A DNA stretch of 64,000 bases, from contig NZ_CP040018.1 of NCBI RefSeq assembly GCF_005280255.1, positions 2,790,001 to 2,854,000 on the forward strand. Direction: 5' to 3'. The notes under the pieces are model-generated. The model was not told the origin of the DNA and ran no database searches. It worked only from the letters and a program-made list of their open reading frames with translations. Both the position numbers and the translations under genes were made by a program. Each line of letters begins with the position of its first letter. The stretch's first letter is position 1. Origin of the DNA: Arthrobacter sp. 24S4-2 (GTDB lineage: Bacteria; Actinomycetota; Actinomycetes; Actinomycetales; Micrococcaceae). Below are positions 17,382-26,272 of this stretch, piece by piece.

Positions 17382-18951
17382 CTAATGTGTGCCGATCCTG
17401 TCCCTGGCGCGGGTGCGCAGGATGCCGGCCGCCTTGACCCTCAGGCGTGTGGATGGCACTGCCACGTAGTTGAGCTGGACTTCGGAGATCTGCACGATGC
17501 GCACCTCGGCGGCGTCGGCGCCTGCCGCGATGGCCTGGACAATCGCGGCCTCGGTGGCTTGCTCGATGGCTTCACGGCGTTGTGCCGTGGGCGTTACCAG
17601 TTCGGCCTGGCCGCTCACGAGTGCGATCGCGGCCCCGGCAGCATTCGCGACCGATGCGTGGTCCGGTCGAAGCACCGTCTTGTTGCCGATCCTGGCGGGG
17701 ACCAGTTCGGCCGCGCCGCCCACGGCGATGATCGGTGCAGCCGCCGTTCGTCCCACCGAGTAGCCGGCGAGTGATTCATCGAAGCGGCCGAGCGCATCGG
17801 AAAACCGGTCGCGGTGGACATCGCCAAACCGGCACGGTACCGGTGTGGTCCAGCGGCCCTCGGCCACAACGGCATCGGTGAGGGCTGGCACCTCGCCGCC
17901 GAAGCTGAGGGCCAGGTCGCGGATGCGGCATCCGACCGAGTCGGGGCAGTGCCCGTGTGGGTGGAGGATGGTGCCGCCGCCGAAGGGCAGTGCGGTGACG
18001 TCCGGCATCGGGAAGTTGGTCTGTACGTCGCCAATGACCGATCCTGCCGCCGACTCCCATGCGAAGCCGTCCACCAGCACGCCCAGATCTGTGGTGGGTT
18101 CCGCCGACGTCGATGACGATTGCGTCGTCCAGCCCGGTCAGCAGGGCAGCGCCGCGGATGGAGTTCGACGGTCCCGAGCCGACGGTGAGTACGGGGAAGC
18201 GTTTTGCGTACTCGCCGGTCATCAGGGAGCCGTCGTTTTGTGCGAGGAAGGTATCCACCATGAGTCCGCGCTCCCTGACGGCGGTTTTCAGTGCTTCAAC
18301 AACGCCATTGGCGGTGGTGTGGAGTGCGGCATTGAGGACGGTCGCGTTTTCGCGTTCGATCAGGCCGAGTGTGCCGACCTCGTGGCTCAGTGATACCGGC
18401 ACCGGTCCCAGGTGGTTGCGGATGAGGTCGGCGACTTCTCGTTCCTGGTCCGGCGAGGATGGGCTGAACACCCCGGCCACGGCAAAGGTTGCCGCTGTTC
18501 CGGCAATGCGGTCCAGGAACCGCCGGAGACCGTCGAGGTCCAGGGGGGCGATGGGGTGGCCGTCGGGGAGGTGTGCGCCGTCGAGTTCGACGACCCCGGC
18601 TATGCTTGCCTTCCGGAGTGCGGACGGCCAGCCGGAGAGTGGGGGGACGGCGGATGCAGCTGACCGCCCCAGCCTGATGACGCCGACCCGGTCCAGGCCC
18701 CGGCGCTCAACGACGGCGTTGGTGGCGTGGGTGGTGCCGAGCATGAGTGCGCTCACGCGGCCGGTCTGATCGCCCAGAGCGTCCACTACGGCGTCCAATG
18801 CGTACCGGATCCCGACGGAGACGTCGGTTGTTGTCGGTCGTTTGAAGGCGAAGAGGATGGTGTTTCGCTCGTCGATGACGGCCGCATCGGTGTTGGTTCC
18901 GCCCACGTCAAAGCCGATGCGCAGCGGGCTGTCGTTGGTGGGGTCAAGCAT
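17382..18951 (-). pseudogene. hydantoinase/oxoprolinase family protein, frameshifted copy
   Basis: Paralogue of the intact gene at 22020-23615. It starts MLDPTNDSPLRIGFDVGGTN and retains the family's actin-like ATPase motifs: FDVGGTNTDAAVID, MLGTTHATNAVVERR, SHEVGTLGLIERENATVLNA and VGSGPSNSIRGAALL. At about 18096-18098 one extra C (minus strand) breaks the codons after VIDVGGT; the second half (GVLVDGFAWESAAGSVIGDV and on) continues in another frame to 17382. Without that base it would be about 520 residues. It follows, with overlap, the tail of a DUF917 gene, repeating the order of the intact operon. Confidence 0.8.
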
Positions 18952-19228
18952 TGAGTGCCTCCAGGGGGACGTAGGGGTGGTCGAATCCGAATGCGGCCGG
19001 GCCGGCGATCGCGAGTCCGCGCTCGGTGCGCCAGATCGGATCACAGGGCCATGCGAGCACGGTCACTCGCTGGCCGAAGCGGATCGATTCGGTGGCGATG
19101 GGGTGCCCGGTGGCGGAGTCGAAGACTGTGATCAGATCCGGAACGCCGGCGAGGGTGCGGCCGTTTTCTTCCGCGAGCAGGTTTTCGTTCTGCAGTCGAA
19201 CCGTGACGGTGCGGCCCCGGTCCTCGGC
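18944..19228 (-). pseudogene. DUF917 C-terminal remnant
   Basis: The last 90 or so codons of a DUF917 protein: RTVTVRLQNENLLAEENG, VPDLITVFDSATGHPIATES, GQRVTVLAWPCDPIWRT, closely matching the end of the intact gene at 23596. Its stop overlaps the following hydantoinase-like start (ATG 18951), as in the intact operon. Upstream of 19228 the similarity ends at a junction with plus-strand ParB-like sequence, so most of the gene has been lost. Confidence 0.8.
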
Positions 19229-19318
19229 CGGCCCGCACTCGGTTTGCCTCCGCGGCGCACGGCCGCGGCGGCCACCGAGGCGCCGTTGGCACGGATGCTC
19301 CCCGGTCACCGGCCGGAG

Positions 19319-19573
19319 ATGCCAAAGAAGGCAGAAGCCAAAGACACCGAAACAGCGAATATGACGGTGAGTATCCCCGCGGCGCTGCGGAACAGGGCGC
19401 GGGCCGCGTACCGGGCGACCAGCTACGCCGAAGGGGATAACACCTGGAGCCACTTCGTTGCAAAGGCGATCGAAGCAGAGACGACCCGCCGAGAAGCCGA
19501 GCACAACGAGGGCGAGATGTACCCTTCCTGGGGGGAGAAACTTCCAGGTGGCCGGCGGCTCAAGGACAGCTGA
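19319..19573 (+). CDS. ParB-like (short plasmid type) protein, possibly truncated
   Basis: 84 residues: ETANMTVSIPAALRNRARAA, RATSYAEGDNTWSHFVAKAI, EAETTRREAEHNEGE. This matches the C-terminal ribbon-helix-helix-like domain of short ParB proteins carried next to parA on Arthrobacter-type plasmids, where it binds the centromere. No parA is nearby, and the frame continues upstream to the junction with the DUF917 remnant near 19228, so the N-terminus may be missing. It suggests a plasmid origin for the adjoining segment. Confidence 0.6.
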   Translation: MPKKAEAKDTETANMTVSIPAALRNRARAAYRATSYAEGDNTWSHFVAKAIEAETTRREAEHNEGEMYPSWGEKLPGGRRLKDS

Positions 19574-19706
19574 AGAGCATGCCCGATCTGGCCCGGGCAA
19601 CGCCGCAGGCCGGCCGTGGGGCGCCCTGCGCGGGTGAACTTTGCGTGCAGGGCCACGGAGAGGACTCCATTCGATAGCAAAACCCGGGCGGTAAAGCGTT
19701 CTTCGT

Positions 19707-19739
19707 AGAAGCCCGCCCATCCCCCCTTGGCGGGCTTCT
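19707..19739. terminator. bidirectional hairpin terminator
   Basis: AGAAGCCCGCC (19707-19717) and GGCGGGCTTCT (19729-19739) pair perfectly over 11 bp and are followed by TCTTC. It lies between two convergent genes and can serve both. Confidence 0.75.
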
Positions 19740-19746
19740 TCACCGG

Positions 19747-20001
19747 TCAGGCGACGGCCGGCTCCGTGCCGGGGCTCTCCGTGGGGGTCAGGGCCTGGGG
19801 GCGGGTGATTTCAAGTTCGGCCATGTCCAGCAGCCGGCGGCCGCCGGTGAGCATGTCCATGATCCAGAAAAGCCCGTGGTCGGGGACCGTCTCGGTCACC
19901 TTCCCATGGTGCACCAGGGAGCCGTTGTAGAAGGCCTTGATGTCATCTCCGGGCGCGAGCTCACGGCAGGAACTGACGATTGTCGTTTTGTTGAGTGTCA
20001 T
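19747..20001 (-). CDS. small conserved hypothetical protein
   Basis: 84 residues from ATG 20001, which follows GGAAAGGA at ideal spacing; longer starts to 20112 lack this. The sequence TTIVSSCRELAPGDDIKAFY ... HHGKVTETVPDHGLFWIMDM ... RRLLDMAELEITR looks like a compact beta-rich domain, with no recognised family, signal or membrane segment. It precedes the convergent terminator and lies 125 bp after pepA on the same strand, possibly as the operon's last gene. Confidence 0.65.
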   Translation of the reverse strand: MTLNKTTIVSSCRELAPGDDIKAFYNGSLVHHGKVTETVPDHGLFWIMDMLTGGRRLLDMAELEITRPQALTPTESPGTEPAVA

Positions 20002-20125
20002 GATCGGGTCCTTTCCGAAGAATCCCTTGGTCATAGGGTGAACGCCCCAGGTTGCCTCCACGTTTTCAGCGCATGATTTTCTACACGGCGATGACCCCGC
20101 GCTGAGCGTCACGCTGGTTTAGCAG

Positions 20126-21640
20126 TTACACGGTCAGCATGTCCTCCATATAGGTCACTAAGGTCCGCACCGTGCAGCCGGTTCCCTGTTCCGGCGTGTA
20201 CCCGTATGGGCTGCCGTTGTTGAAGGATGGACCGGCGATATCCAAGTGTGCCCACGGTATCTGTGCGCCTTCGGCGTCGTTGCCCACGAACTCGCGTAGG
20301 AACACGGCCGCCGTCATCATGTCGCCGTTGGGTTCGCCGATGTTGGCGAGGTCGGCCACCTGGGAGTCAATGCCGGAGCGTAGTTCTTCGGGCAGCGGCA
20401 TCGGCCAGACGAGCTCGCCCGCACGGTCGGCCGAGGACTTTAGGGCAGCGGTGACACTGTCCGAGCCCATGACACCGGCCGTGCGGGTGCCCAGGGCGAT
20501 GAGCTGGGCTCCCGTGAGGGTGGCGACGTCGATGATCGTGTCCGGTTTCTGACGGCTGGCCGCGACCAGGCCATCGGCGAGGACCAGGCGCCCCTCGGCA
20601 TCGGTGTCGAGCACCTCGACGGTCTTGCCGCCGTAGACGGTCAGTACATCTGCGGGCCGCAGGGCGGCGCCGGAGGGCATGTTCTCCGCGATGCACAACC
20701 AGGCGGTGGCCTTGATGGGCAGGCCAAGGGCCGCAACGGCCAGCACGGTGTTAAGGACGACGGCAGCGCCAGCCATATCGCTTTTCATTTCACCCATGCC
20801 GAGCGCCGGCTTGATGGAGATTCCGCCCGTGTCAAACGTGATGCCTTTGCCCACGAGGGCGATAGACTTGGTGGCCTTCGTCGGGGAGTATTCCACCTTG
20901 ACCAGACGAGGTTGGCGGGAAGAGCCCCTGCCGACGCCAAGAATGCCGCCGAAGCCTTCTTTTTCAAGACGTGTCTCGTCCCACACGGTGATGGTGACCG
21001 GAAGGCCCTCGGCGAGTTCTTTGGCCGCTTCGGCGAAGGACTCCGGGTAGAGGTGGTTCGGCGGCTGGTTGACCAGCGTTCGGGTAGCGTTGACGGCCCT
21101 GCCGATCAGAGCCGCGCGGTCCAGAACAGCTTGCGCGTCCCTCGCCTGAACGTCGGTGCATATAAGGGCCCTGGCGACCGGATCCTTCAGGCCTTCGGTG
21201 CTGGAGCGGTGTCCCGTATAGGAGTAGGCGCCCATGGCGGCGCCTTCGGCCACTGCTCCGACGTCGGCAAGGGAAGCCGTCGGAAGGGCCAGGGTCACGG
21301 AGGGGAGCCCGGCGAGTTGCCGGATAGCCGAACCGGCCGTTCGGCGCAGCGTCTCTTCACTGAGAGCGCCGCCGGAAAGCCTGCCGGCGCCCGCAAGGAC
21401 CAGAACCGCTGCCCCGGTTTCCGGCAGGCCCGGCAGGCGATGAGCCTGATCGTTGGCTCCCGTGACACCGAGGTGCCGCAGCGAGAGGGCCAAGGTCCCC
21501 GCAGCTTCAGCGCTCAGCGGATTGGCCAGCAAGATGGGTCCTTCCGGACCTTGGGCGACGCCAATGACGAGCGCGTCACTGGGGGAATTTTCCAGATCCT
21601 TGGCGATGACTCCGAGGGTGATGCCGGTAGTCCTAAACAT
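20126..21640 (-). CDS. pepA: leucyl aminopeptidase (peptidase M17)
   Basis: About 504 residues. It removes N-terminal residues from peptides using two metal ions and works as a cytosolic hexamer. Metal-binding and active-site blocks are present: VGKGITFDTGGISIKPA (metal Asp), MKSDMAGAA (Lys/Asp), and the signature VLDTDAEGRLVLADGL. The N-terminal macro-like domain precedes them, and the central NQPPNHLYPESFAEAA matches the family. I chose ATG 21640, preceded by GGAG; it overlaps the end of the small gene 21633-21914 by 8 bp. The longer frame to 21685 only extends into that gene. Its place behind hydantoinase-like genes suggests a role in processing a peptide- or amide-type nutrient. Confidence 0.92.
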   Translation of the reverse strand: MFRTTGITLGVIAKDLENSPSDALVIGVAQGPEGPILLANPLSAEAAGTLALSLRHLGVTGANDQAHRLPGLPETGAAVLVLAGAGRLSGGALSEETLRRTAGSAIRQLAGLPSVTLALPTASLADVGAVAEGAAMGAYSYTGHRSSTEGLKDPVARALICTDVQARDAQAVLDRAALIGRAVNATRTLVNQPPNHLYPESFAEAAKELAEGLPVTITVWDETRLEKEGFGGILGVGRGSSRQPRLVKVEYSPTKATKSIALVGKGITFDTGGISIKPALGMGEMKSDMAGAAVVLNTVLAVAALGLPIKATAWLCIAENMPSGAALRPADVLTVYGGKTVEVLDTDAEGRLVLADGLVAASRQKPDTIIDVATLTGAQLIALGTRTAGVMGSDSVTAALKSSADRAGELVWPMPLPEELRSGIDSQVADLANIGEPNGDMMTAAVFLREFVGNDAEGAQIPWAHLDIAGPSFNNGSPYGYTPEQGTGCTVRTLVTYMEDMLTV

Positions 21641-21914
21641 GCGGATCAGTCTCCGGTACGGTGCAGTAAATGCATTCGGCGCCACGTTCGGCCTCGCACT
21701 GGCCCCGCTCCTGTGTCAGGCCGTAGGGCACCTCCGCACTCACGGCCACGGCAAAAGTTGCTGGCCCGTGGCGGGTGACGAGGACGCCGTGCTTGCCGGC
21801 ACGTATCGCCTGGTTGCGGGCGGCCTCTTCGGCGGCGTTCAGGCCTTGCTCGATGGTGACCGGCCGGTCGCCCGTGACAAGAAAGATGCATCCGGTTTCG
21901 ATGGATGTGATCAT
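21633..21914 (-). CDS. small conserved protein of the VPYGLTxER type
   Basis: 93 residues: VTIEQGLNAAEEAARNQAIR, AGKHGVLVTRHGPATFAVAV, SAEVPYGLTQERG, with two Cys near the end (CEAERGAECIYC). Homologous to 16670-16894 and the broken 14683-14895, but with a longer tail. It overlaps the pepA start and lies about 100 bp after the hydantoinase-like gene, so it belongs to this operon. Function unknown. Confidence 0.65.
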   Translation of the reverse strand: MITSIETGCIFLVTGDRPVTIEQGLNAAEEAARNQAIRAGKHGVLVTRHGPATFAVAVSAEVPYGLTQERGQCEAERGAECIYCTVPETDPHV

Positions 21915-22019
21915 CGGGCTGTTCCAGTCCTTGGCTCACGGCAGGTGCCGGTTGCTTCGTGAACGACAGGACCTTGCTGCTCAGTGGCTGTGGCCTTCAA
22001 TAGTGGTTCGGGGTGATTG

Positions 22020-23615
22020 TTAGGATGCGGCATAAAGCAGGGTTCCTGTTTTCAATGCGCCGGCGGCTTTGACGCGGATCCGGGTCGACGGTTCGGACGC
22101 GTAAGCCAGGGGCACTTCTATGACCTGGACAATTTGCACGGAATCCGGGTCGGCGCCGGCGTCGATTGCACGGACGGTGGCTTTCTCCTGGGCTTCCTCC
22201 AGCGCGTCGCGGCGCCTCGACGTCGGTGCGATGGTCTCGTATTGTCCGCTTGCCAGGGCGATGGCTGCCCCGACGGCATTGGCAACTCCGGAGTTTTCCG
22301 GGCGGATGGTGTCGTACTTCCCGGAGATGCGGTCCGCGATCAGAGCCGCTCCGCCCCCGACCACAATCAGGGGCTGCTCTTTGCCGGCTGAGAGCGACGC
22401 GACGGACTCGGCCACGGCGTCATCGAAGATGCTCAGTGCCGCAGCGAAGTCCACGTCGTTGACATTGCCGGTGCGCCATTTGTTTGGGGGGAGTGCAGGG
22501 TCTACCTCCCAGCGGCCGCAGGCAATTGCCGCATCCGACAGAGTGGCAGTGGCGCCGCCGAAGCACAGGGATTCCTCCCGTATCCGGTAGCCGACGGACC
22601 GCGGGCCCACAGTTCCTCCTGTCAGAACTGAACCTCCTCCCATGGCGAGGGCGATGACGTCGGGCATTGGGAAGTTGGTTTGCACTCCGCCGATGACGGA
22701 ACCGGCGACGGATTCCCTCGCGAAGCCATCGACGAGGACACCGAAGTCTGTTGTGGTGCCTCCGACGTCCGCGACGATGGCGTTTGTTGTGCCTGAGAGC
22801 AGCGCCGCCCCGCGGATTGAGTTGGAGGGGCCCGAACCTACCGTGAGAATCGGGAATCGTGCGGCGAAGTCCGCGCTCATGAGAGTTCCGTCGTTCTGGG
22901 CCAGATAGGCGGTGGCGTCGAGTCCATGCCGGGCGATGGCCGCAGCCAATGCCCCGGTGATTCCTGCGGCGGTTTCGTGAAGGGCAGCATTTAGGACTGT
23001 CGCGTTTTCCCGCTCCAAAAGGCTCAGATTTCCTACCTCATGGCTAAGTGAAACCGGCATGAGGTGGCCGAGTTCGGCCCGCACAATTTCAGCCACTTCA
23101 AGTTCCTGATCAGGAAACATCGGGCTGAAGAGTCCTGTGATGGCGACCGCATCGATCTGTCCCGCCATCGATTTCAGGAACTCTTTCAGACGGTATTTGT
23201 TGAGAGGCTCGAACGGGTGACCGTCGATCAGTGAACCGCCCTCAAGCTGAATGTGACCGCCGACAGCAGCCTCTTGCAGATCGCGGGGCCAGGAAGAGAG
23301 CGGCGGCACGGCCGAAGCGGCCTTCCTGCCCAAACGGATCACTCCGACCTTGTTCAGTCCGTGTCTTTCTGTCACGGCGTTGGTGGCGTGCGTCGTTCCG
23401 AGCATGAGTTTTGAAACGAAGCGCCTGCGCGGGCCGAGGGCGGTCAGTACCGTTTCCAGGGCCTGGCTGATGCCGGTGGTGACGTCGCGTGTCGTGGCCA
23501 CCTTGGTTGAACAGATGATCTCGTTGCTGGTGTCCAGTACGACGGCGTCGGTGTTGGTCCCTCCGACGTCCATTCCGATCCGAAGGTCATCCGCTCTATC
23601 GAATGGAATCTGCAT
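22020..23615 (-). CDS. hydantoinase/oxoprolinase family protein (HyuA-like, N-terminal type)
   Basis: 531 residues. Family members hydrolyse hydantoin- or lactam-like rings with ATP, usually with a HyuB-type partner. ASKHA nucleotide-binding motifs: LRIGMDVGGTNTDAVVLD, MLGTTHATNAVTERHGLNK, SHEVGNLSLLERENATVLNA, VGSGPSNSIRGAALLSG, VADVGGTTTDFGVLVDG. ATG 23615 is preceded by GAGGAG; an upstream extension to 23852 only reads DUF917 in another frame. The start lies inside the last 20 bases of the DUF917 gene, so translation is coupled. No HyuB subunit is present; DUF917 seems to be its companion. The substrate is unknown. Confidence 0.88.
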   Translation of the reverse strand: MQIPFDRADDLRIGMDVGGTNTDAVVLDTSNEIICSTKVATTRDVTTGISQALETVLTALGPRRRFVSKLMLGTTHATNAVTERHGLNKVGVIRLGRKAASAVPPLSSWPRDLQEAAVGGHIQLEGGSLIDGHPFEPLNKYRLKEFLKSMAGQIDAVAITGLFSPMFPDQELEVAEIVRAELGHLMPVSLSHEVGNLSLLERENATVLNAALHETAAGITGALAAAIARHGLDATAYLAQNDGTLMSADFAARFPILTVGSGPSNSIRGAALLSGTTNAIVADVGGTTTDFGVLVDGFARESVAGSVIGGVQTNFPMPDVIALAMGGGSVLTGGTVGPRSVGYRIREESLCFGGATATLSDAAIACGRWEVDPALPPNKWRTGNVNDVDFAAALSIFDDAVAESVASLSAGKEQPLIVVGGGAALIADRISGKYDTIRPENSGVANAVGAAIALASGQYETIAPTSRRRDALEEAQEKATVRAIDAGADPDSVQIVQVIEVPLAYASEPSTRIRVKAAGALKTGTLLYAAS

Positions 23616-24681
23616 GTTGCTCCTCAACGGGTGTAAAGCTGTGTTTGTAGCCGAATGCCGCCGGGCCGGCTGTCGCGAGCCCTGCGGCCGTTCGCCATAC
23701 CGGGTCACTGGGCCATGCCAGGACCGTGATCCGTTGTCCGTACCGTAGCGATTCGGTGGCAATCGGCATCGACGTCGCCGTGTCAAAAATTGTGATGAGA
23801 TCCGGGACGCTGGCCAGCAGTGCCGGGCCTTCGATCGCCAGCAGGTATTCATTCTGGACTTGGACTTCGATGCGCCGTCCGTGGTCGTTCCCCAGGCCTT
23901 CCACCGTTATGGTTCCCCGGATGAACCCGTCGCGCGTGGTCCGGTCCACATCGACGATTTTTCCGGAAATGAGCGCGACGGCACTGAGCTCTGCGATGAG
24001 CTCGGTGATTGGATCCTGGCTGTTCTGGACAATCCTTCCCAGGCTGAGAGCCTGGCTGACGGTGCCTTGGACCGTGGCGCGGGCTGCTTCCCCGGGTGTC
24101 ATGAGGTAGTCCGCCATGACGGCATTGGCTCCCGATGCGATGCACACGGCCCGAGCCCATCGCTCAGACCATTCCGGGCTGACGGTGACAAGGCTGCCCA
24201 CATTGCCGATCGCGTCTGTGAGGAACAGGGTCCCCGGTGAAATCCCGGCAACATTCATCGAAATCATTTGAAGTTCAGGAAACGCCCGTCCTATGCCATC
24301 GGCGTCAAGGAGCGGCAATCCCAGGCGGGATGCCCAGCCGACCGGAGATACTCCATTGGCTCCGCCGATCTCCGCCGCCATGACGGCGACGACTTTACGG
24401 CCCGTGGCCTTTTCCACTTCCTGGCGGAGTTGCGCCGGTTCATCGCCGCTTCCGAGTATTTCCATACCCGCGGTGGGGGCTCCAATGATGGACATCGGCA
24501 TGACGATTCCGTCCGCGGGAAGGTCCGAGGGCCGCACCAGCGCCACGTTTCCGTATCGGCGGATTGAATCCTGCGCCGCAAGGACACTGGAGCCAACGTC
24601 ACCGCCGCCGCCCGTGCCGAGAACAGCACATCCGATTCCCAGTGCTTCGATGTCATCGGGGCCGATCCATGTCCTTGTCAT
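23596..24681 (-). CDS. DUF917 domain protein
   Basis: 361 residues matching the full DUF917 family: GIGCAVLGTGGGGDVGSSVL at the N-terminus, MAAEIGGANGVSPVGWASRL, PLLDADGIGRAFPELQM, and the C-terminal VPDLITIFDTATSMPIATES. DUF917 proteins are usually encoded beside hydantoinase/oxoprolinase genes and nucleobase-type permeases, as here. The ATG overlaps the permease stop as ATGA (frameshift-corrected), and its end overlaps the hydantoinase-like start, so the three genes form a tight operon. The biochemical role is not established. Confidence 0.88.
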   Translation of the reverse strand: MTRTWIGPDDIEALGIGCAVLGTGGGGDVGSSVLAAQDSIRRYGNVALVRPSDLPADGIVMPMSIIGAPTAGMEILGSGDEPAQLRQEVEKATGRKVVAVMAAEIGGANGVSPVGWASRLGLPLLDADGIGRAFPELQMISMNVAGISPGTLFLTDAIGNVGSLVTVSPEWSERWARAVCIASGANAVMADYLMTPGEAARATVQGTVSQALSLGRIVQNSQDPITELIAELSAVALISGKIVDVDRTTRDGFIRGTITVEGLGNDHGRRIEVQVQNEYLLAIEGPALLASVPDLITIFDTATSMPIATESLRYGQRITVLAWPSDPVWRTAAGLATAGPAAFGYKHSFTPVEEQHADSIR

Positions 24682-26149
24682 GCGCTGAGCCCTTGTTCGG
24701 AACGTGCCGCGGCACGGCTTTCAGAATTCCTGGTGATGGGCCACAGAACGATGTAGCAAACGGCCGACACGATCGGGCCAAGGAAGGCCGAAAGGTCCGC
24801 CCCCCGAGCAGCCCGGACACCGGGCCCTGGTAGGTCGAGGTGTGGACGCACAGGAGATTGACCACAGAGCCCAGGCCAAAGGAGACAACCCCGTTGACAC
24901 TCCATCCGCCCCAGTACCAGTGCCGGCCTTGGGGGTTCTCCTTGTGAAGTTCCGCGCCGTCGTACCGGTTTTTCCTGAGCAGGATGTCAGCAACGTAAAT
25001 GGCCATGGACGGGGCAAGAACAACCACAGTGAGTTCAAGGGTCTGGGACAGTGATCCCAGAAAATCGTTATTGAAGATCGCATACGCGGCCAGTGCGCAG
25101 CTGATCAGTCCGTCCAGGAATACGGTCCGCGCCCTGGACATTCTGATACCCAGGGATTGCAGGCAGAGTCCAGAAGAATAGGCTGTCAGAATGTTGCTCG
25201 TCATCGAGCTGAACATGATGACCAGAAGCAGGATGGGGTAGAACCACGCCGGAAGGATCGCCTCCAGCGAGGACTGGGCATCCTGCATATCGATGCTCGT
25301 CCCGGCGATGACGCCAAGGACGCCGATGAGGAACGAGGGAAGGAATCCGCCCAGTCCTGTCCAGACCAGAACCTTCTTTGCGCTCACTGTCCGCGGCAGG
25401 TAGCGCGCGTAGTCGGCCCCTGTCGCCCAGGACAAAGGAATCGCGGCGGTAATGGATATCCCCAGCAGCACCGCAACAAGCAACTCGTTGCCCTGCAGCG
25501 CAGTTTCCGGCTGATAGTCGAAGTTCGCATGGCCGATGACAAAGGAACCCAAAACAGCCATAGCCACGGCCAGGACGATCGAAAAAATCGGGCTGAGCCG
25601 GGCAATAGTTGCATGCCCGTAAATGCTGACCGTAAAGGTCACAACGGCGGTAACAAGCAAAATCGCGATCTTGACAGGGACGGAGACTTCAACGCCCAAC
25701 CGTTCAGCCAGCGCGAATCCAGCCAGCGAACCGATGGCAAGGTTGATGAACTCATAGCAGATCGCCACGAGCCAGCCAACACCGGCGCTCAACGGCCGGT
25801 TGCCGCGGATCCCGAACATCGCCCGGGTCACCACCACGCTCGGCGTGCCGGACACCGGACCGCTGATCGCCAGCAATCCGACGCCAACCCAGTACAGATT
25901 GCCGACGAAGAGAACAATCACGGACTGCCACAAAGACAAACCCAGCAGGATGACCGCTCCGCCGAGGGTGAAGTACAGGTAGGCGATATTCGCCGCAAAC
26001 CATACCCAAAACAACTCCCGGGGGCGCCCGTGACGCTCCGCTTCAGGGATCTGGTCGATCCCTCGGGACTCAACTTTGCCAACAACGTCGACGGCATGGT
26101 TGCCGCCATGTTCCGCCGGCATGGCTATCACCGCTTGATCCTCGAACAT
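24678..26149 (-). pseudogene. NCS1 family (CodB-like) permease with late frameshift
   Basis: An NCS1 cytosine/allantoin-type symporter of about 490 residues with twelve membrane segments. Clear parts: FWVWFAANIAYLYFTLGGAV, SGPVSGTPSVVVTRAMFGIR, SWATGADYARYLPRTVS and MFSSMTSNILTAYSSGLCL. At the G/C run 24797-24802 one base is missing. The listed frame then runs into an unrelated tail, while the shifted frame restores the expected last helix (LSAFLGPIVSAVCYIVLWPI) and ends in an ATGA overlap with DUF917. So the gene is probably intact apart from this base, or an assembly error. ATG 26149 follows GGGAGGA. It likely imports the substrate of the DUF917/hydantoinase pair. Confidence 0.82.
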
Positions 26150-26168
26150 CGAGTCCTCCCGTCCCTTG

Positions 26169-26184
26169 TTGGCCGGTTGGCCAA
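26169..26184. promoter_or_regulatory. TetR operator, permease side
   Basis: TTGGCC-GGTT-GGCCAA, 20 bp before the permease ATG on the minus strand. Same TTGGCC-N4-GGCCAA core as the site at 26228, 64 bp centre to centre. Confidence 0.75.
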
Positions 26185-26227
26185 TATTTGTTTTAAATGT
26201 ATTCCACCTCACAGTGCGAGGTCAAGA

Positions 26228-26253
26228 CATAATTGGCCGGAAGGCCAATTATG
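26228..26253. promoter_or_regulatory. TetR operator, regulator side
   Basis: CATAATTGGCC-GGAA-GGCCAATTATG, 11-bp perfect arms, 20-26 bp before the tetR start. The shared core with 26169-26184 makes both likely binding sites of the adjacent TetR protein, repressing both directions. Confidence 0.8.
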
Positions 26254-26272
26254 AATCAGAAGTGGCTAGACT

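Noticed and set aside
20912..21778. 288-codon plus-strand frame
   Set aside because: Antisense of pepA, which shows the M17 motifs.
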